From Uliginosibacterium flavum (GTDB taxonomy: Bacteria > Pseudomonadota > Gammaproteobacteria > Burkholderiales > Rhodocyclaceae), in NCBI RefSeq assembly GCF_040566545.1, contig NZ_JBEWZI010000017.1:21158-85157 (forward strand): a stretch of DNA of 64,000 nucleotides, read 5' to 3'. The position numbers and the translations under genes were made by a program. The notes under the pieces are model-generated. The model had not been told where the DNA came from, made no database searches, and worked only from the letters and a program-made list of their open reading frames with translations. Positions 36,637 to 45,313 of the stretch are shown one piece after another; position 1 is the first letter of the stretch; each line of letters opens with the position of its first letter.

Positions 36637-36948
36637 ATGCCAAAATCCGCCACGAATCCCTTTGAAGTTTTCTTACCCTTGTCCGGCTCCGTCTGGCAGC
36701 AGTTCCGCGGCTTCGGCCAGTTCGGGCTGATCAATTTCTACCTGACCGGCAGCCAGAATCCACAGCTCGAAGGAGAAATCACCACACAATGGAGCTACGG
36801 ACGCCAGATCGGTCGCATCCATGAAACGCTCAAGGTACTGATCAAGCGCCTCGATGGAGCCCTGAGCACCGAAGAGCAGGCCGCCCTGCGCGATTTTGAT
36901 TCGATGGACAACGAGATCAACAAGCTCCGCAAGCGTCTGGAGAACTGA
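36637..36948 (+). CDS. Hypothetical 103-residue protein
   Basis: I do not recognise this protein. MPKSATNPFEVFLPLSGSVW opens it; the C-terminal third is a charged probable coiled coil (EEQAALRDFDSMDNEINKLR). No signal or membrane segment. ATG 36637 is supported by TTAAGGAGATCACC. It stands alone between the efflux operon and the flavin reductase-like gene, 20 bp from the latter, so they may be cotranscribed. Confidence 0.7.
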   Translation: MPKSATNPFEVFLPLSGSVWQQFRGFGQFGLINFYLTGSQNPQLEGEITTQWSYGRQIGRIHETLKVLIKRLDGALSTEEQAALRDFDSMDNEINKLRKRLEN

Positions 36949-36968
36949 GGGGCTGCGGCAGCAACACA

Positions 36969-37505
36969 ATGACCAAGAAAAACTTCCCCCTGTCCGACGT
37001 GTATGGCTTGCTGGAACCCGGCCCGGTGGTGCTGCTGACCACGCAGCGCAAGGACAAGCCCAATGTGATGACCCATTCCTGGCTGACGATGCTCGAATTC
37101 GAGCCACCGCTGGTGGGCTGTGTGATCAGCAATCGTAACTACAGCTTTGCCGCACTGGAGAGCAGCGGAGAATGCGTGATCAACATTCCGACGTCGCATT
37201 TGCAGGCAGCCGTCGTCGGCTGTGGCAACACCTCGGGGCGGCGCACCAACAAATTCGCGAAGTTCGGCCTGACGCCCATGCCGGCCAAATACGTGCAAGC
37301 ACCGCTGATCAAGGAGTGTTTCGCCAACCTCGAATGCAAGCTCGTAGATGCCGACATGGTGCCGCGCTACAACCTCTTCGTGTTTGAAGTGCTCAAGGCC
37401 TGGATTGATCCGAAAATGGATCACGCGCCGACGATGCATCACCGCGGCTCGGGCGCCTTCATGCTGGCCGGCGAGACGATCACGCTGCAATCAAAAATGA
37501 AATAG
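36969..37505 (+). CDS. Flavin reductase-like FMN-binding protein
   Basis: A 178-residue split-barrel flavoprotein. Family cues: GPVVLLTTQRKDKPNVMTHSW near the N-terminus, PPLVGCVISNRNYSFAAL and GECVINIPTSHLQAAVVGCGNTSGRRTNKF, the last contacting FMN phosphate in relatives. It probably reduces free FMN or serves as an oxidoreductase component; no monooxygenase partner is nearby. Confidence 0.88.
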   Translation: MTKKNFPLSDVYGLLEPGPVVLLTTQRKDKPNVMTHSWLTMLEFEPPLVGCVISNRNYSFAALESSGECVINIPTSHLQAAVVGCGNTSGRRTNKFAKFGLTPMPAKYVQAPLIKECFANLECKLVDADMVPRYNLFVFEVLKAWIDPKMDHAPTMHHRGSGAFMLAGETITLQSKMK

Positions 37506-37578
37506 CACCCCGGCTTGCCCGCGATCACCCAGCGTTGCCGGCCGCTACACTGCAGCCCAACGCCCGCTCTCGCCACAC

Positions 37579-38097
37579 ATGTCTCTAATCACCAGCTTTC
37601 CCCCCATCGCCACTCCGGACGCCCGCCTGCTGATCCTCGGCAGCATGCCCGGCATCGCCTCACTGCAGGCGCAGCGCTACTACGCGCATCCGCACAACCA
37701 GTTCTGGCCGATCCTTGGCATCCTGCTCGGCTTCGATCCGGCCGAGGCCTACGCAATCCGCTGCGCACGACTGGGCGCCGCCCACGTCGCCGTGTGGGAC
37801 GTATTGCAAAGCTGTGTGCGCCCCGGCAGCCTGGATGCCGATATTGACGCGACCAGTGCGATCCCCAATGACTTCGCCGCGTTTCTGGCCACGCAGCCAC
37901 AGATTCGCCACATCTTCTTCAACGGTGGCGCGGCCGAAACCCTGTTCCGCCGCCATGTGCTACCGACGCTGCCGCTCGCCGGGATCAGCTGCCAGCGTCT
38001 GCCCTCCACCAGCCCGGCCCACGCCAGCCTGCGTCCGGGCGCTAAACAAGATGCCTGGAGAGCCGCACTGGGCGGACTTCTTCAGCCCCCTGCCTGA
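37579..38097 (+). CDS. DNA-deoxyinosine (hypoxanthine-DNA) glycosylase
   Basis: A 172-residue family 6 uracil-DNA-glycosylase-fold protein. It starts with SFPPIATPDARLLILGSMPG then SLQAQRYYAHPHNQFWPILG, the hallmark of this family, and ends with the RLPSTSPAHASL motif. It removes hypoxanthine from deaminated DNA in base excision repair. The last codons (GGLLQPPA) run into a dispersed palindromic repeat. Confidence 0.88.
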   Translation: MSLITSFPPIATPDARLLILGSMPGIASLQAQRYYAHPHNQFWPILGILLGFDPAEAYAIRCARLGAAHVAVWDVLQSCVRPGSLDADIDATSAIPNDFAAFLATQPQIRHIFFNGGAAETLFRRHVLPTLPLAGISCQRLPSTSPAHASLRPGAKQDAWRAALGGLLQPPA

Positions 38098-38135
38098 AGA
38101 CACCCGGCAGGAGCGGCTCTTCAGGCAGGTCCGCC
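38058..38135. repeat. Dispersed palindromic repeat overlapping the glycosylase 3' end
   Basis: GAGAGCCGCACTGGGCGGAC, TTCTTCAGCC, then GCCTGAAGACACCCGGCAGG and AGCGGCTCTTCAGGCAGG. The stop codon of the preceding gene lies within the repeat. Confidence 0.75.
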
Positions 38136-38296
38136 GAGCACGAAAGTGCAACCAAACGAAAACTCCAGCGCAGGCAGATCGCGCTAAGCGCCTCAATCCA
38201 GACTCCCGTCAGAAACCGCATTCCCTCCACGACCACCATCCATGACAAGCCCGTAAAATCCGGCTCGCCTTCAATTCCCTGTTTTTTGCGAGCCCC

Positions 38297-40498
38297 ATGC
38301 AAACCCTGCAACTCATCCTCTTCATTGGCCTGGCGCTGTATTCCATCTACAGCGCGATCACCTACGCGCTGCGGCGCTCCGACAACAAGGGCGCGCTGAA
38401 CGAACTGAAAGCGCACGGCAAACCACATCGGGGCCTGAGCGCCGAGGAAAAAAGCCTGCTGCAGCCCTTCCTCGTTGACCCGGCCAAACCCGGCAAGATC
38501 GTCAGCTTGCTGAACGAAAACGTCTATGAACTCTTCGGCGAATTCGTCCGCCACGGCCTGCACGTGAGTAATGGCGGCGAGACCATGCATGACACGCTGG
38601 GCGGCGTGGATGTGGTGCTGCCCTATGACGCACGCGATTTCATCTCCATCGGCAATCGCGCGGAAGTGGTGCTGACGGAAAAGTTCGCCCTCGTCATCAC
38701 CCTCAACCAGAACTTTGATCTGGCCGCCGGGCGCGAGCGCGCCCAGCAGGAACAGGCACAGCAACATCAATGGAATGCTGGTCAGAGCGGCGAACTGGCC
38801 GGCGGGCTGAATTCGCAGACCGAAGCTGCAGCTTCGGCCGACACCGATATCGGCAGCGTGCGCCTGATCAGCCAGCGCAACGAAACTCCGGCCGAGGCCG
38901 CCGTGCGCGCCCATCCGGGCTGGGGCGGCATACCGCTGCTGATCCTGATTCCGGCCTTCATCCTGCTGACGATTGCCGGCTACGCAGATGCGATCTGGTT
39001 ATATCTGGCGCCCGCGCTGACCCTGTTCGCCCTGGCGCTGTGGCTGATCTGGCGCCCGCGCTCGCCCGCCAGTCCGCAGAAGGTCAATCGTGTCGAAGGC
39101 ACGCTCACCGTCGTCAGCCTGCAAAGCCCGAGCAATTCCAATGTCGTAAGCAGCCAGCTGTTTCTGGGCGACAAATTCCCGCTGGTTTTGCCCGAGCACT
39201 GGAAGCAACGCGCCACCGTGCCGCCGGACAGCCGGGTGACGCTGGAGATGCGCGTGGACGACTACTCGGTCGTGGCTTTCGGCAACAGCCTGTCGATTGA
39301 TCGCGAAGAACGTCTGGCCCCCTCCATCTACTGGGGGCGGCACCTCACCCTGAGCCTGGCCGGTGTCATCATGTTGTGCGTCGGCTGGCTCTACAAGGAC
39401 AGTTTCGACGCAGATCTGGCCCACACCCGCGCCGCCCTGCTGGCCGCGCCGGCACACAGCTATGAGCAGGCAGCAGCGCTGATCGCCCAGCCGCCCGCAC
39501 CCGGCAGCATGCTGCATCTGCGCGCGCAGGCACGCTGCCAGATTGCCCCGGCCGACGGCAACAATCCATCGCCGATTGACTGCAACACCCTGCGCTGGGG
39601 CGGCGAAGTGCCGCAAGTGCAAACCGTCGCCGCCGATGAAGCCCTGCTCAAGCTCTATCATGGAGAGGTGCTGGAAGCCCGCAGCAATCCGATGCTGAAC
39701 GCCATATTGCAGATGCAGATGGCGCGCGCAGGCGGCGCTTACAACCCCTACGCCGGGCGCGCATCGGTGCAGACCCTCGGCAATCTGAGCGCGCTGGTAC
39801 TCACCGTGGACCGCGAGTGCCACGACTTCGGCGCCAGCAGTCGCATTCCCTGTCAGGATCTGCAACAGATGCTGGGCAGCAAGATCGTCGTCGACGATGC
39901 CAGCGACAAGGACATCGGCTGGACCACCCTGCTCGCCAAAGCCAGGGATGGCAGCCTGAAACAGGATGGCGACAGCGCACTGGCCAATCAACAAGTGGTG
40001 AGCAGCCTGCGCGCGAGCCTGCGCGATCTGGTTGCACCGCGCGTGCACCAGCTCTACGCCAAGCCCCTGCAGACGGCCCTGGCCAGCCAGCGTGGCGGCA
40101 TCGTCCTGCCGCTGCACGAGCAGCCTCTCAGTACCCCGTCCAGCGACCCGGATGCACCCGTCGTCGACATCGCCTCACCCTCAGCCGGGGCGCAGATCGA
40201 GCAATCCACCGACTGGCAAGTGCAGTGGGCGGCCTACCAAAGCCTGACGCAGCCGGACAATCTCAAAGCGGTCGAATTGAACGGACTTGTCATCAGCAGC
40301 GACAAGGATGAGCGCGGCGATCTGGTGCTGAACATCGACCCGGAGCGTAACCCGGACAACTATCTTCCCGCCCTGGTCCGCCTGCTGGAAGCCATAGCCG
40401 GAGCGCTTTTCCTGCTGGTGCACGGCCCGCTGTGGGTGATCAGATTGCGTCAGTCCATGCAGCGCAACAAGGCGCTGGCGGCCTTATCAGCGCACTAG
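38297..40498 (+). CDS. IgaA/YrfF/UmoB family membrane protein
   Basis: A 733-residue protein with the IgaA layout: one N-terminal helix, a cytoplasmic region, two central helices (about 215-255), another helix near 355, a large periplasmic domain and a last helix near 700. Shared motifs with E. coli YrfF, by memory of that sequence, are LPEHWKQ (LVYPAHWQ), CQI ... PIDCNTLRWGG (CNI ... PFDCSQIIW), GWTTLLAKARDGSL (DWDALVKRANAGKL) and WQVQWAAYQSL (WNAFQKL). In enterobacteria IgaA represses the Rcs phosphorelay; no rcs genes are visible here. Confidence 0.75.
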   Translation: MQTLQLILFIGLALYSIYSAITYALRRSDNKGALNELKAHGKPHRGLSAEEKSLLQPFLVDPAKPGKIVSLLNENVYELFGEFVRHGLHVSNGGETMHDTLGGVDVVLPYDARDFISIGNRAEVVLTEKFALVITLNQNFDLAAGRERAQQEQAQQHQWNAGQSGELAGGLNSQTEAAASADTDIGSVRLISQRNETPAEAAVRAHPGWGGIPLLILIPAFILLTIAGYADAIWLYLAPALTLFALALWLIWRPRSPASPQKVNRVEGTLTVVSLQSPSNSNVVSSQLFLGDKFPLVLPEHWKQRATVPPDSRVTLEMRVDDYSVVAFGNSLSIDREERLAPSIYWGRHLTLSLAGVIMLCVGWLYKDSFDADLAHTRAALLAAPAHSYEQAAALIAQPPAPGSMLHLRAQARCQIAPADGNNPSPIDCNTLRWGGEVPQVQTVAADEALLKLYHGEVLEARSNPMLNAILQMQMARAGGAYNPYAGRASVQTLGNLSALVLTVDRECHDFGASSRIPCQDLQQMLGSKIVVDDASDKDIGWTTLLAKARDGSLKQDGDSALANQQVVSSLRASLRDLVAPRVHQLYAKPLQTALASQRGGIVLPLHEQPLSTPSSDPDAPVVDIASPSAGAQIEQSTDWQVQWAAYQSLTQPDNLKAVELNGLVISSDKDERGDLVLNIDPERNPDNYLPALVRLLEAIAGALFLLVHGPLWVIRLRQSMQRNKALAALSAH

Positions 40499-40513
40499 AA
40501 CAGCGCCAACACA

Positions 40514-40590
40514 TGGCTGGAGAGCCGCAGCTGACGGACCTCTCCAGCCATCCAGCCTGAAGACGCCCGCTGGATGCGGCTCTTCAGCAC
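40514..40590. repeat. Dispersed palindromic repeat overlapping the phnE-like stop
   Basis: GGCTGGAGAGCCGCAGCTGA, CGGACCTCTCCAGCC, then AGCCTGAAGACGCCCGCTGG and ATGCGGCTCTTCAG. Two consecutive hairpins. The permease stop codon (40584-40586) is inside the right arm. Confidence 0.8.
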
Positions 40591-42194
40591 GCCATGCGTT
40601 TGCGCAGCCAGCCGCTCAAGCCATCCACCAGCAAGGCCAGCAAGAGCATGGCGCCAATTGCTGTGCAGGCACTCCCCAGACGGAACAGCGACAACTCCAC
40701 ATAGAGCAATTGCCCCAGCCCGCCCGCGCCGACGAAGCCCATCACCGCGGCCATGCGGATGTTGATCTCCCAGCGATACAGGGTATAGGCCAGCCATTGC
40801 GGCGCGACCTGCGGCAAGGGGCCGTAGAGGAAGGCCAGCGCGCGCGGCGCACCGCTGTGGCGCAGCGCGGCTTCGGCCGCTGGCGGGGTGTTTTCCAGCG
40901 CCTCGGCATACAGGCGCCCGAGCACGCCGGCCGTGTGCAGCGCCAGGGCCAGCACGCCGGCAAACGGGCCGAGCCCAGCGGCCAGCACGGTGATGGTTGC
41001 CCACACCAGTTCCGGCACGGCGCGCAGCAGGTTGAGCAGGAAGCGCACGCCGGCCTTGGCAACGCGCCCATGCCTGCCCGCCGCGAACAGCGCCAGCCCG
41101 GCGCCGAGCCCAGCCGCCAGCAAGGTGCCGGCGAGCGACAGGGCGAAGGTTTCCAGCGCACCGCTGGCGATCTTGGCTAGCAGCTTCGGCTTGAGTGAGG
41201 GCGGGAAGAATTCGCCGATGAAACGCCCCAGATCGGCCAGCGCCTGCGCGCCCGTCAGCGCCCCCAGATCCAGGCCGAGGCTGCGCCAGCAGGCCCACAG
41301 CCCGGCGATCAAGAGCAGCCCGCCAAACCAGCCCAGCGTTGTACGCCAATAACCATCGGCCGGCGCATCCATCCACTGGCGCAAGCCTTTCGACACGGCG
41401 TCGGCCAGCAGCACCAGCAGCAGGAATGCCAGCAGGATGCTTGCCATCTCGCCGCCATTGAAGGCTTTCATGGACTGATCCATCAACTGGCCCAGCCCGC
41501 CCGCGCCGACCAAGCCCATCACCACGGCGGCGCGCAGCGCGCATTCCCAGCGATACACGGTGTAGGAAACCAGCTCGCTGGCGGCCATCGGCAGCAAACC
41601 GTAAGACAGCGCGGCGAGGCGCCCGCCGCCGGCCGCGAGGATCGCCTGCGCCGGGCGGCGGTCGGTGGAATCGAGAATCTCGCTGAAGACCTTGGCGAGC
41701 ATGCCGCCATACGTCAGCGCCAGCGCCAGCACGGCCGCACTGGGGCCGAGGCCGAAGACGCGCACGAAGAGCAGCGCCCACACCACTTCCGGAATGCCGC
41801 GCAGGAACAGGGTCAGCCCCCGGCCCAACGGGCGCACGCCGCGCCGCAGCCAGCTTGCCGGCGCCGGGCCGATGGCGCTGAGCGACAGCGCCGATGTCGT
41901 CAGCACGGCCAGCGGCATGGCAATCAACAGCGCCAGCAGCATGCCCACGCTGGCAATCGCAATCGTCTGCCACAGCGCCTCGCGCAGCAGGCCGAGAAAG
42001 AAGACGTCATGCGCCAGCGGATAGAAGCTGGCGAGAAAACCGCCGATGACTTTCAGATTGCCGGGCTGCGCAAGTTGGGCAAAATCGACGCCCGCGAAAT
42101 GCCCCAGCGGCCACAGCAAGGCGACGGCCAGCAGGCTCCAGGCGAGACGCGGCAGCGCTGCCGGATCGCGCATGAGGTTCAGCTCAGAGCGCAT
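40584..42194 (-). CDS. Fused double PhnE-type ABC permease
   Basis: A 536-residue protein made of two PhnE-like permease units in tandem (about 20-290 and 310-530). Each half carries an EAA-type loop with the PhnE signature YTVYRWE or YTLYRWE followed by GXVGAGGLGQL (VVMGLVGAGGLGQLMDQ and AVMGFVGAGGLGQLLYV). It would form the whole transmembrane channel for the adjacent ATPase and binding protein. ATG 42194 overlaps the phnC-like stop by 11 bp; 42173 is an alternative. Confidence 0.88.
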   Translation of the reverse strand: MRSELNLMRDPAALPRLAWSLLAVALLWPLGHFAGVDFAQLAQPGNLKVIGGFLASFYPLAHDVFFLGLLREALWQTIAIASVGMLLALLIAMPLAVLTTSALSLSAIGPAPASWLRRGVRPLGRGLTLFLRGIPEVVWALLFVRVFGLGPSAAVLALALTYGGMLAKVFSEILDSTDRRPAQAILAAGGGRLAALSYGLLPMAASELVSYTVYRWECALRAAVVMGLVGAGGLGQLMDQSMKAFNGGEMASILLAFLLLVLLADAVSKGLRQWMDAPADGYWRTTLGWFGGLLLIAGLWACWRSLGLDLGALTGAQALADLGRFIGEFFPPSLKPKLLAKIASGALETFALSLAGTLLAAGLGAGLALFAAGRHGRVAKAGVRFLLNLLRAVPELVWATITVLAAGLGPFAGVLALALHTAGVLGRLYAEALENTPPAAEAALRHSGAPRALAFLYGPLPQVAPQWLAYTLYRWEINIRMAAVMGFVGAGGLGQLLYVELSLFRLGSACTAIGAMLLLALLVDGLSGWLRKRMAC

Positions 42195-42978
42195 GAACAC
42201 GATAGGCCGGCGCTGGCGCTTCAACCACCGGCGCCAGCCGCTCGGAGGCATACAGCGCCGCCAGATCCTCGGGCGTCACGGCCGCCGCAGGCTTGTCGAA
42301 AAGCACGCGCCCTGCGCGGAGGCCGACGATGCGCGGGAAGCGCGCCAGCGCCAGTTCCACCGCATGCAGACTGGCGATCAAGGTGGCGCCGCGCTGCTGC
42401 GCATCCTGCGTCAGCACCGCTAGGGTGTGATCGGCCAGGGCGGGGTCCATCGCGGAGACGGGCTCGTCGGCCAGCATCAGCTCGGCCTGCTGATACAGCA
42501 CGCGGGCAATCCCCACGCGCTGCAACTGCCCGCCGGAAAGCTGATCGCAACGCGCGAACAGCTTGTCCGCCAGATCGACGCGGCTCAGCACCGCCAACGC
42601 ACCCACGCCGTCTTGCGGATGAATCAGCGAGAGCAAGGATTTCCATATCGGCCACAGGCCCAACCGCCCGGCCAGCACCGCCGTGACCACGCGCTGGCGC
42701 GGCGGCAGCGGCGGCGCCTGATGAATGCTGCCGAGCCGGCTGCGCAGGCGCTGGCGCGCGCCCGCGTCCAGCGCCCAGGGCTCGGCCCCGCCCAGCAGCA
42801 CGCGCCCGGAACTGGGCCGCAGCGCCGTGGCGAGCACGCGCAAGAGGCTGGTCTTGCCCGCACCCGAGGGCCCGATGATGGCCAGCTGCTCGCCGGATTC
42901 GACCTGCAGATCCAGCGCCTGAAGACCGGCGTGGCCGTTGGCGTAGCTCAGGCTCAATTCTTCGAGATGAATGCGCAT
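42184..42978 (-). CDS. PhnC-type ABC transporter ATPase
   Basis: A 264-residue ATPase: Walker A GPSGAGKTSLLRVLA, the PhnC-like segment GSIHQAPPLPPRQRVVTAVLAGRLG, signature LSGGQLQRVGIARVLYQQ, Walker B LMLADEPVSAMDP and the H-loop ASLHAVELAL. It energises the fused permease. Start ATG 42978; the upstream in-frame extension is heptamer repeat DNA and not coding. Confidence 0.9.
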   Translation of the reverse strand: MRIHLEELSLSYANGHAGLQALDLQVESGEQLAIIGPSGAGKTSLLRVLATALRPSSGRVLLGGAEPWALDAGARQRLRSRLGSIHQAPPLPPRQRVVTAVLAGRLGLWPIWKSLLSLIHPQDGVGALAVLSRVDLADKLFARCDQLSGGQLQRVGIARVLYQQAELMLADEPVSAMDPALADHTLAVLTQDAQQRGATLIASLHAVELALARFPRIVGLRAGRVLFDKPAAAVTPEDLAALYASERLAPVVEAPAPAYRVHAL

Positions 42979-42989
42979 GTTTTTAAGGA

Positions 42990-43184
42990 CAGGTATTGGG
43001 GACTTCTGATGGGGGACTGGGGACTCGGAACTGGGAGCTGGGAAAAACGGGCCGGCGCGGCGCACCAAGGGGCTTTTGCGTAGCATTCGCCGGCAGCGCC
43101 GGCGGAAACCTCCCCAGTTCCCAGTCCCGAGTCCCGTCTTTTTCAGTCCCCAGTCCCCAGTTCCGAGTACCCAGTCCCGACCTT
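42990..43184. repeat. Inverted heptanucleotide arrays between phnD-like and phnC-like genes
   Basis: Left array near 42995-43045: degenerate units GGGGACT, GGGGACT, CGGAACT, GGGAGCT. Right array near 43108-43184: CCCAGTT, CCCAGTC, CCGAGTC, then CCCCAGT, CCCCAGT, TCCGAGT, ACCCAGT in 7-bp register. The arrays are inverted relative to each other around a GCCGGC-rich centre (43085-43105). The right array begins, on the minus strand, at the stop codon of the binding-protein gene. Confidence 0.85.
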
Positions 43185-44051
43185 TCAGTCCAGCAAGCCA
43201 GCCGCCTTGCCCGCCGCCTCGATGCCGACGTAATTCTCGGCACTGGTCGGGATGAACTTCGAGGCGCGCTGCAGATCGAGGATTTCCTTGTGCGCCGGCT
43301 TGGCCGGGTCGAGCTTGAGGAAAGCTTCGCGCAGCTTCTTGACGAGGGCCGGATCGAGATCGCCGCGCACCGTCCAGTTGTAATCGAAATACGGTGGGGT
43401 CACGTTGAACACGCGCACTTTGGCGGTATCCACTTTGCCGGCCTCGACCAGCTTGTCCCACACCGAGGCGTTGAGCACGCCGGCATCCGCGCGGCCCGCC
43501 TGCACGAAGGCGACGGTCGCGTCATGCGCGCCGGAGAAGGCGATGCTCTTCAGATCCTTGTCGACGACCAGACCGGCCTTGCCCATGAAATAGCGCGGCA
43601 TCAGGTGGCCGGACGTCGAAGATGGCGCGCCGAAGGCGAAGCTCTTGCCCTTCAGATCGGCCAACGTCTTGATTGCCGGATCGGCGGTGATGAAGCGGCT
43701 GGTGAAGGTCGCATCCTCGGCGCGCTGCACCAGCGGAATTGCCGTGCCGCCGGTGCGCATCTTGGCCTGCACGAAGGTGAAGCCGCCCAGCCACACCAGA
43801 TCGAGGCGTTTGGCGCCCAGTGCCTCGACCACGCCCGCGTAATCGCTGACCGCCACGAAGCTCACCGGCATGCCCAGTTCGGCTTCCAGATACTTGCCCA
43901 GCGGCGTGAATTTGCGTTGCAGCTCGGTCGGCGCTTCATCGGGAATGGCCGACACGCGCAGCACGGTTTGAGCCAGGGAGGGCAAAGCGCAGGCAGCAAA
44001 GGCCAGCGCCGCCAGAACGCGCAGGACGCGATGACGGATCGTGAATGGCAT
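43185..44051 (-). CDS. PhnD-family periplasmic binding protein (phosphonate/phosphite or selenate type)
   Basis: A 288-residue solute-binding protein with a Sec signal (VLRVLAALAFAACALPSLAQ). PhnD-like blocks: VLRVSAIPDEAPTELQRKF, YLEAELGMPVSFVAVSDYAG, DLVWLGGFTFVQA, FAFGAPSSTSGHLMPRYF and SGAHDATVAFVQAGRADAGV. This exact subgroup is often labelled putative selenate-binding in databases; that label is unproven. ATG 44051 is preferred over the longer ORF because the signal peptide starts there. First gene of the transporter operon. Confidence 0.85.
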   Translation of the reverse strand: MPFTIRHRVLRVLAALAFAACALPSLAQTVLRVSAIPDEAPTELQRKFTPLGKYLEAELGMPVSFVAVSDYAGVVEALGAKRLDLVWLGGFTFVQAKMRTGGTAIPLVQRAEDATFTSRFITADPAIKTLADLKGKSFAFGAPSSTSGHLMPRYFMGKAGLVVDKDLKSIAFSGAHDATVAFVQAGRADAGVLNASVWDKLVEAGKVDTAKVRVFNVTPPYFDYNWTVRGDLDPALVKKLREAFLKLDPAKPAHKEILDLQRASKFIPTSAENYVGIEAAGKAAGLLD

Positions 44052-44202
44052 GGTGAAACTCCACAGCTTTGTCCGGCGCAGCAGGCTGACCGCCGGAGGA
44101 ATCAAGGGACGTGCTCAGGGCCGTGGCCGGCGCGAACGCGGGCAATCACGGCTGGCGCGGATTATACGTGGGGATCCGCGCGGGGCGGACCTCATCGCCA
44201 TG

Positions 44203-44243
44203 CCAGCCTGAAGAGGCCCGCCGGGCGCGACTCTTCGAGCATC
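44203..44243. repeat. Dispersed palindromic repeat
   Basis: GCCAGCCTGAAGAGGCCCGC then CGGGCGCGACTCTTCGAGC. It lies in the 321-bp gap (44052-44372) between the divergent binding-protein and SIMPL genes, which otherwise shows no gene; promoters of both must be here. Confidence 0.65.
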
Positions 44244-44372
44244 GCGGTTCAAACAAGGCCCCGCGCATCCAGCCGCCCCGGCGCAGCCATCGACCGTCTG
44301 GGCACAAACCCTTGCCGGCCTCGCGCCAGACGTCAACAATCGCCCCTCCTGTCTTTCACCCTGGATCAAGTC

Positions 44373-45128
44373 ATGACGCAACAATCACAATGGGTACGCG
44401 GCGCACTGGTTCTGGGCGCCTTGCTGGCTTTCGGCCTGATCACGGCAGCCGCCCTGCTCGGCTACAACGCACGCATTGCGGCCAGTCAGCGCCAATCCAT
44501 CACCGTCAAAGGTCTGGCGGAGAAACCGGTCAAGGCGGATCGCGCCGAGCTGAACCTGTCGCATGAAAGCCGTGGCGCCAGCCCGGCCGAAGCCCTGCGC
44601 CGCCTGCGCGAACAGAAACCGCAGCTGGATAGCTTCTTCAAGGATCAGGGCTTCACGACCGAGCAGATCGAGATCGGCGCCGAGAACTTCTTCCCGGTCT
44701 TCAAGCACACCGATAAGGGCATGCCCACCGAGATTGTCGATCACTACGACGCCGGCCAGGCCTTCGTGCTGCGCAGCCAGAATGTCGAGCAGATCGCCAA
44801 GGCCCAGCGCGCCACCCTGAGCCTGCGCGAAAACGGCCTGGCACTGGAAGTCGGCCAGCCGCAATATCTGGTGTCGAGTCTGGAAGAGATGAAGATGTCC
44901 CTGATCGGCAACGCCACCCAGAACGCCTTCGCCCGTGCCGGCGAATTTGCGCGCAACGGCAATGCCAAAGTTGGCCAGATGAAATCAGCCTCGCAAGGCG
45001 CCTTCTACATCCTGCCCGCCACCGGCCGCTCCGAAGCCGACAGCGATTACGGCGGCGCCTACGATAAATCCACCATCGACAAGATCGCCCGCGTGGTTGT
45101 CACCATCGAATACGCGATTCAGCCCTGA
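44373..45128 (+). CDS. SIMPL domain (DUF541) protein
   Basis: A 251-residue protein with an uncleaved N-terminal anchor (WVRGALVLGALLAFGLITAAALLG) followed by a SIMPL domain beginning SITVKGLAEKPVKADRAELNLS and ending ARVVVTIEYAIQP. It is similar to periplasmic oxidative-stress-linked YggE-type proteins; precise function unknown. Start ATG 44373. A very long upstream in-frame open stretch crosses the antisense of phnD and is not coding. Confidence 0.87.
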   Translation: MTQQSQWVRGALVLGALLAFGLITAAALLGYNARIAASQRQSITVKGLAEKPVKADRAELNLSHESRGASPAEALRRLREQKPQLDSFFKDQGFTTEQIEIGAENFFPVFKHTDKGMPTEIVDHYDAGQAFVLRSQNVEQIAKAQRATLSLRENGLALEVGQPQYLVSSLEEMKMSLIGNATQNAFARAGEFARNGNAKVGQMKSASQGAFYILPATGRSEADSDYGGAYDKSTIDKIARVVVTIEYAIQP

Positions 45129-45137
45129 TCGAGAACC

Positions 45138-45176
45138 CTGCTCGCAGAGGCCCATCAGGCGTGCCTCTGCGAGCAG
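45138..45176 (+). terminator. Perfect 14-bp hairpin after the SIMPL gene
   Basis: CTGCTCGCAGAGGC (45138-45151) / GCCTCTGCGAGCAG (45163-45176), beginning 9 bp after the stop codon. The repeat core resembles the dispersed family but is more perfectly paired. No T-run follows, so termination may be Rho-assisted. Confidence 0.6.
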
Positions 45177-45313
45177 ACAAACGGCAATAAAAACTGGCGC
45201 AACGGGCCGTTTTCCCGCAAGGCTGCGCTTCATCGGAGACCAGCGGCGTATCCGTCAAACCGCCGGATCCGCCCGGCACAATGCGGCTTCGATTTCTCAC
45301 GCCCGACCGCCTC

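Noticed and set aside
42996..44372. In-frame upstream extension of the SIMPL gene (about 460 codons)
   Set aside because: Runs through heptamer repeats and the antisense of the PhnD-like gene; the SIMPL membrane anchor begins at 44373.
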